Assembly (NCBI RefSeq): GCF_003397705.1
Contig: NZ_QJVB01000001.1
Location: 248,001 to 312,000 of the forward strand
Reading direction: 5' to 3'
Length of the DNA stretch: 64,000 nt
Origin: Gardnerella swidsinskii
GTDB taxonomy: Bacteria; Actinomycetota; Actinomycetes; Actinomycetales; Bifidobacteriaceae
A program made the position numbers and the translations under genes. Below the pieces are notes generated by a model. That model was given only the letters and a program-made list of their open reading frames with translations, was not told the DNA's origin and did no database searches. This document shows, in pieces, positions 62,741-64,000 of the stretch (within the stretch, counting starts at the first letter, position 1; every line of letters starts with the position of its first letter).

Positions 62741-63673
62741 ATGAAGCAATTTGTCGTCAATCTTTTACATCGCATGCCTGTGCTGCTTATTATCGTCATT
62801 GAGGCTTCAATGGTGTATACAGCAACTTCTGTTGCAAAAGTAGCTTTTAGCCAATTGGATCCTCTGTATGCAGTGTGGTATCGCGTAGGATTTATGACAT
62901 TGTTGCTTTTGGCTTGGAGAAGACCATTTTCTCGCAGCAAACGTAGTCTTTTGCCAAAAACGCTACGAGAATGGGGGATTGTTGCAGCTGTTGGCGTGTC
63001 GTTAGTTGCTATGAACACTATGTTCTATGTTGCTATTAGTTGCATGGCTGTTGGTGTTGCGGTAACTATAGAATTCATAGGTCCCTTGCTTGTAGCTGTT
63101 ATTACAGGTCATGAATGGCGAGAGCGTGTGGGAATTGTGATTGCTGTTTGTGGCATTATGCTGTTAGCTAGCGCTTCTATACATAGTTCAGTAAGCCCGC
63201 ATTTTCTAATTGGGTTATTCGCCATTCTTGTTGGCGGTTCAATGTGGGGCCTATATATTGTTTCAGGTCGCATGTTGGCAAAAAGTTCGCACGCTATTGA
63301 TCGTGTAAGTGTTGCAGCTCTTATTGGTTGGCTGTTGCAATCTGTTGTTCTTGCTGTTCCTGCAGTGCAGCATGTTATTTCGCCTAAACCAGAAGCTACT
63401 TGGGCTGCTCGCCCTGGTGGTTCTTTTGCTTTACTTGCGTTAATGTTGGTTATTGCAATATGTGCTTCTTTCTTCCCAACTTTGCTTGATCAGGTTTTAT
63501 TGAAACGTGTTACTTCTGCAAAATACTCTGTTATGCAAGCGTTGTATCCTGCAATCGCGGTTATTATTGGAATGGGATTTGGTGAAATTCCAACATTGAC
63601 TGATATTGCAGGAATAATTCTTGTTATGTTTGCTGTAGTTGTAACGTTTTCTGGAGATCACAATCCTGTGTAG
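62741..63673 (+). CDS. EamA/DMT-family transporter
   Basis: The product (310 residues from 62741; 321 from 62708) has ten membrane segments in two repeated EamA halves: IVIEASMVYTATSVAKVAFSQLDPLYAVWYR, GVSLVAMNTMFYVAISCMAVGVAVTIEFIGPLLVAV, then GLFAILVGGSMWGLYIVSGRML and VLLKRVTSAKYSVMQALYPAIAVIIGMGFGEIPTL. The layout resembles RhtA-type exporters of threonine/homoserine. Start choice is uncertain: GTAGGG favours 62741. It is divergent from dinB. Confidence 0.87.
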   Translation: MKQFVVNLLHRMPVLLIIVIEASMVYTATSVAKVAFSQLDPLYAVWYRVGFMTLLLLAWRRPFSRSKRSLLPKTLREWGIVAAVGVSLVAMNTMFYVAISCMAVGVAVTIEFIGPLLVAVITGHEWRERVGIVIAVCGIMLLASASIHSSVSPHFLIGLFAILVGGSMWGLYIVSGRMLAKSSHAIDRVSVAALIGWLLQSVVLAVPAVQHVISPKPEATWAARPGGSFALLALMLVIAICASFFPTLLDQVLLKRVTSAKYSVMQALYPAIAVIIGMGFGEIPTLTDIAGIILVMFAVVVTFSGDHNPV

Positions 63674-63721
63674 CACTGGATATTGTTATATTAAATGTTA
63701 TCTTAAAGTGTGTCGCCAAGC

Positions 63722-63751
63722 TTGTTTACAGTCCTTAAGAGGTGCTATAGT
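63722..63751 (+). promoter_or_regulatory. Promoter for tRNA-Ser
   Basis: TTGTTT and TATAGT are spaced by 18 bases, 35 bases before the mature tRNA. Confidence 0.45.
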
Positions 63752-63785
63752 GTCAATCTGTTGCTGTTATGTACAGTAAACAAGT

Positions 63786-63872
63786 GGAGTCATGCCTGAG
63801 TGGCCGATAGGGGCACCCTGCTAAGGTGTTAGTCGTGTAAGCGGCTCGAGAGTTCGAATCTCTCTGACTCCG
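63786..63872 (+). tRNA. tRNA-Ser (GCT)
   Basis: Acceptor GGAGTCA/TGACTCC, anticodon stem GCACC/GGTGT with loop CTGCTAA (GCT, reading AGC), a long variable arm and discriminator G. Length is 87 bases. Confidence 0.95.
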
Positions 63873-63878
63873 CGGATT

Positions 63879-63918
63879 ACTCCGGATTGCTTTTTGCAGT
63901 CCGGAGTTTTTGTTTTTT
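63879..63918 (+). terminator. Terminator after tRNA-Ser
   Basis: ACTCCGGATTGC pairs with GCAGTCCGGAGT (one wobble) around a short loop, followed by TTTTG and T7. Confidence 0.92.
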
Positions 63919-63939
63919 TAAAAATCTCCACATGAAAAA

Positions 63940-63975
63940 ATTGGGTAAGCGGCGGGTAAACGGCAAAAATTTAGG
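63940..63975. repeat. Partial copy of the dispersed intergenic repeat
   Basis: GTAAACGGCAAAAA (63956-63969) is the exact inverse of the 14-mer in copy A (15743-15756), preceded by a GTAAGCGGCGG segment that resembles it. Confidence 0.45.
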
Positions 63976-64000
63976 CAAGAGATTTAAGCAAAATTGTGGA

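Overview
The window is about 64 kb of an AT-rich actinobacterial chromosome. The gene set, the non-canonical start codons (GTG for rpsO, groES, murA and pnp; TTG for pstC and a zinc-ribbon gene), a TCGAAC-type SOS box, a perfect CIRCE element and a DivIVA-like coiled-coil protein fit the family Bifidobacteriaceae. The low G+C and the surface-protein content suggest Gardnerella or a close relative. That assignment is inferred from protein character and composition, not from a database match. There is no rRNA operon, CRISPR array, prophage or insertion sequence; most of the window is core chromosome.

Layout. 1-9.1 kb: end of a membrane protein, a GlnR-type regulator coupled to nth, a peptide-binding protein, valS, a RelE/RHH toxin-antitoxin pair and argS. 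9.2-15.6 kb: brnQ, an MIF-like tautomerase, a GtrA-like protein, a histidine phosphatase, an unknown acidic protein, then gltX followed by tRNA-Glu and tRNA-Gln. 16-23.4 kb: a metallophosphoesterase, murA, and a two-gene operon of a transmembrane Ser/Thr kinase and a large Ig-like surface protein. 23.4-33.9 kb: tRNA-Ala, a DedA protein, rpsO, pnp with a long Arg/Asp tail, an aldo-keto reductase, pgeF, a DivIVA-like protein and pepC. 34-41 kb: three tandem perfect hairpins, aroG, mtnN and pstSCAB. 41-46.7 kb: a purine permease, rplJ-rplL with leader, an AAA/DUF4143 ATPase behind a large operator palindrome, and a sortase-type surface protein whose promoter spacer carries ten consecutive G. 47.3-52.6 kb: an operon of an FHA protein, a 1252-residue helicase/nuclease-like protein with degraded ATPase motifs, and a 67-residue protein. 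52.7-64 kb: a CpaB-like SAF protein, an FmdB zinc ribbon, a SepX/GlpR-like protein, groES, hisC/pat, three tRNAs plus rpmG, murB, an amino acid permease, fdxA, SOS-regulated dinB, an EamA transporter and tRNA-Ser.

Themes. Translation is heavily represented: three aminoacyl-tRNA synthetases, seven tRNAs and ribosomal proteins S15, L10, L7/L12 and L33. Cell-wall genes (murA, murB, pgeF) and nutrient importers are interspersed. About nine genes have a -10-like hexamer ending 6-7 bases before the start codon, which predicts leaderless mRNAs; three of them are the synthetases. The least explained items are the FHA/pseudo-helicase operon, the poly-G promoter, the triple hairpin upstream of aroG, the kinase/Ig-like operon, and a dispersed intergenic repeat sharing a 16-base core.
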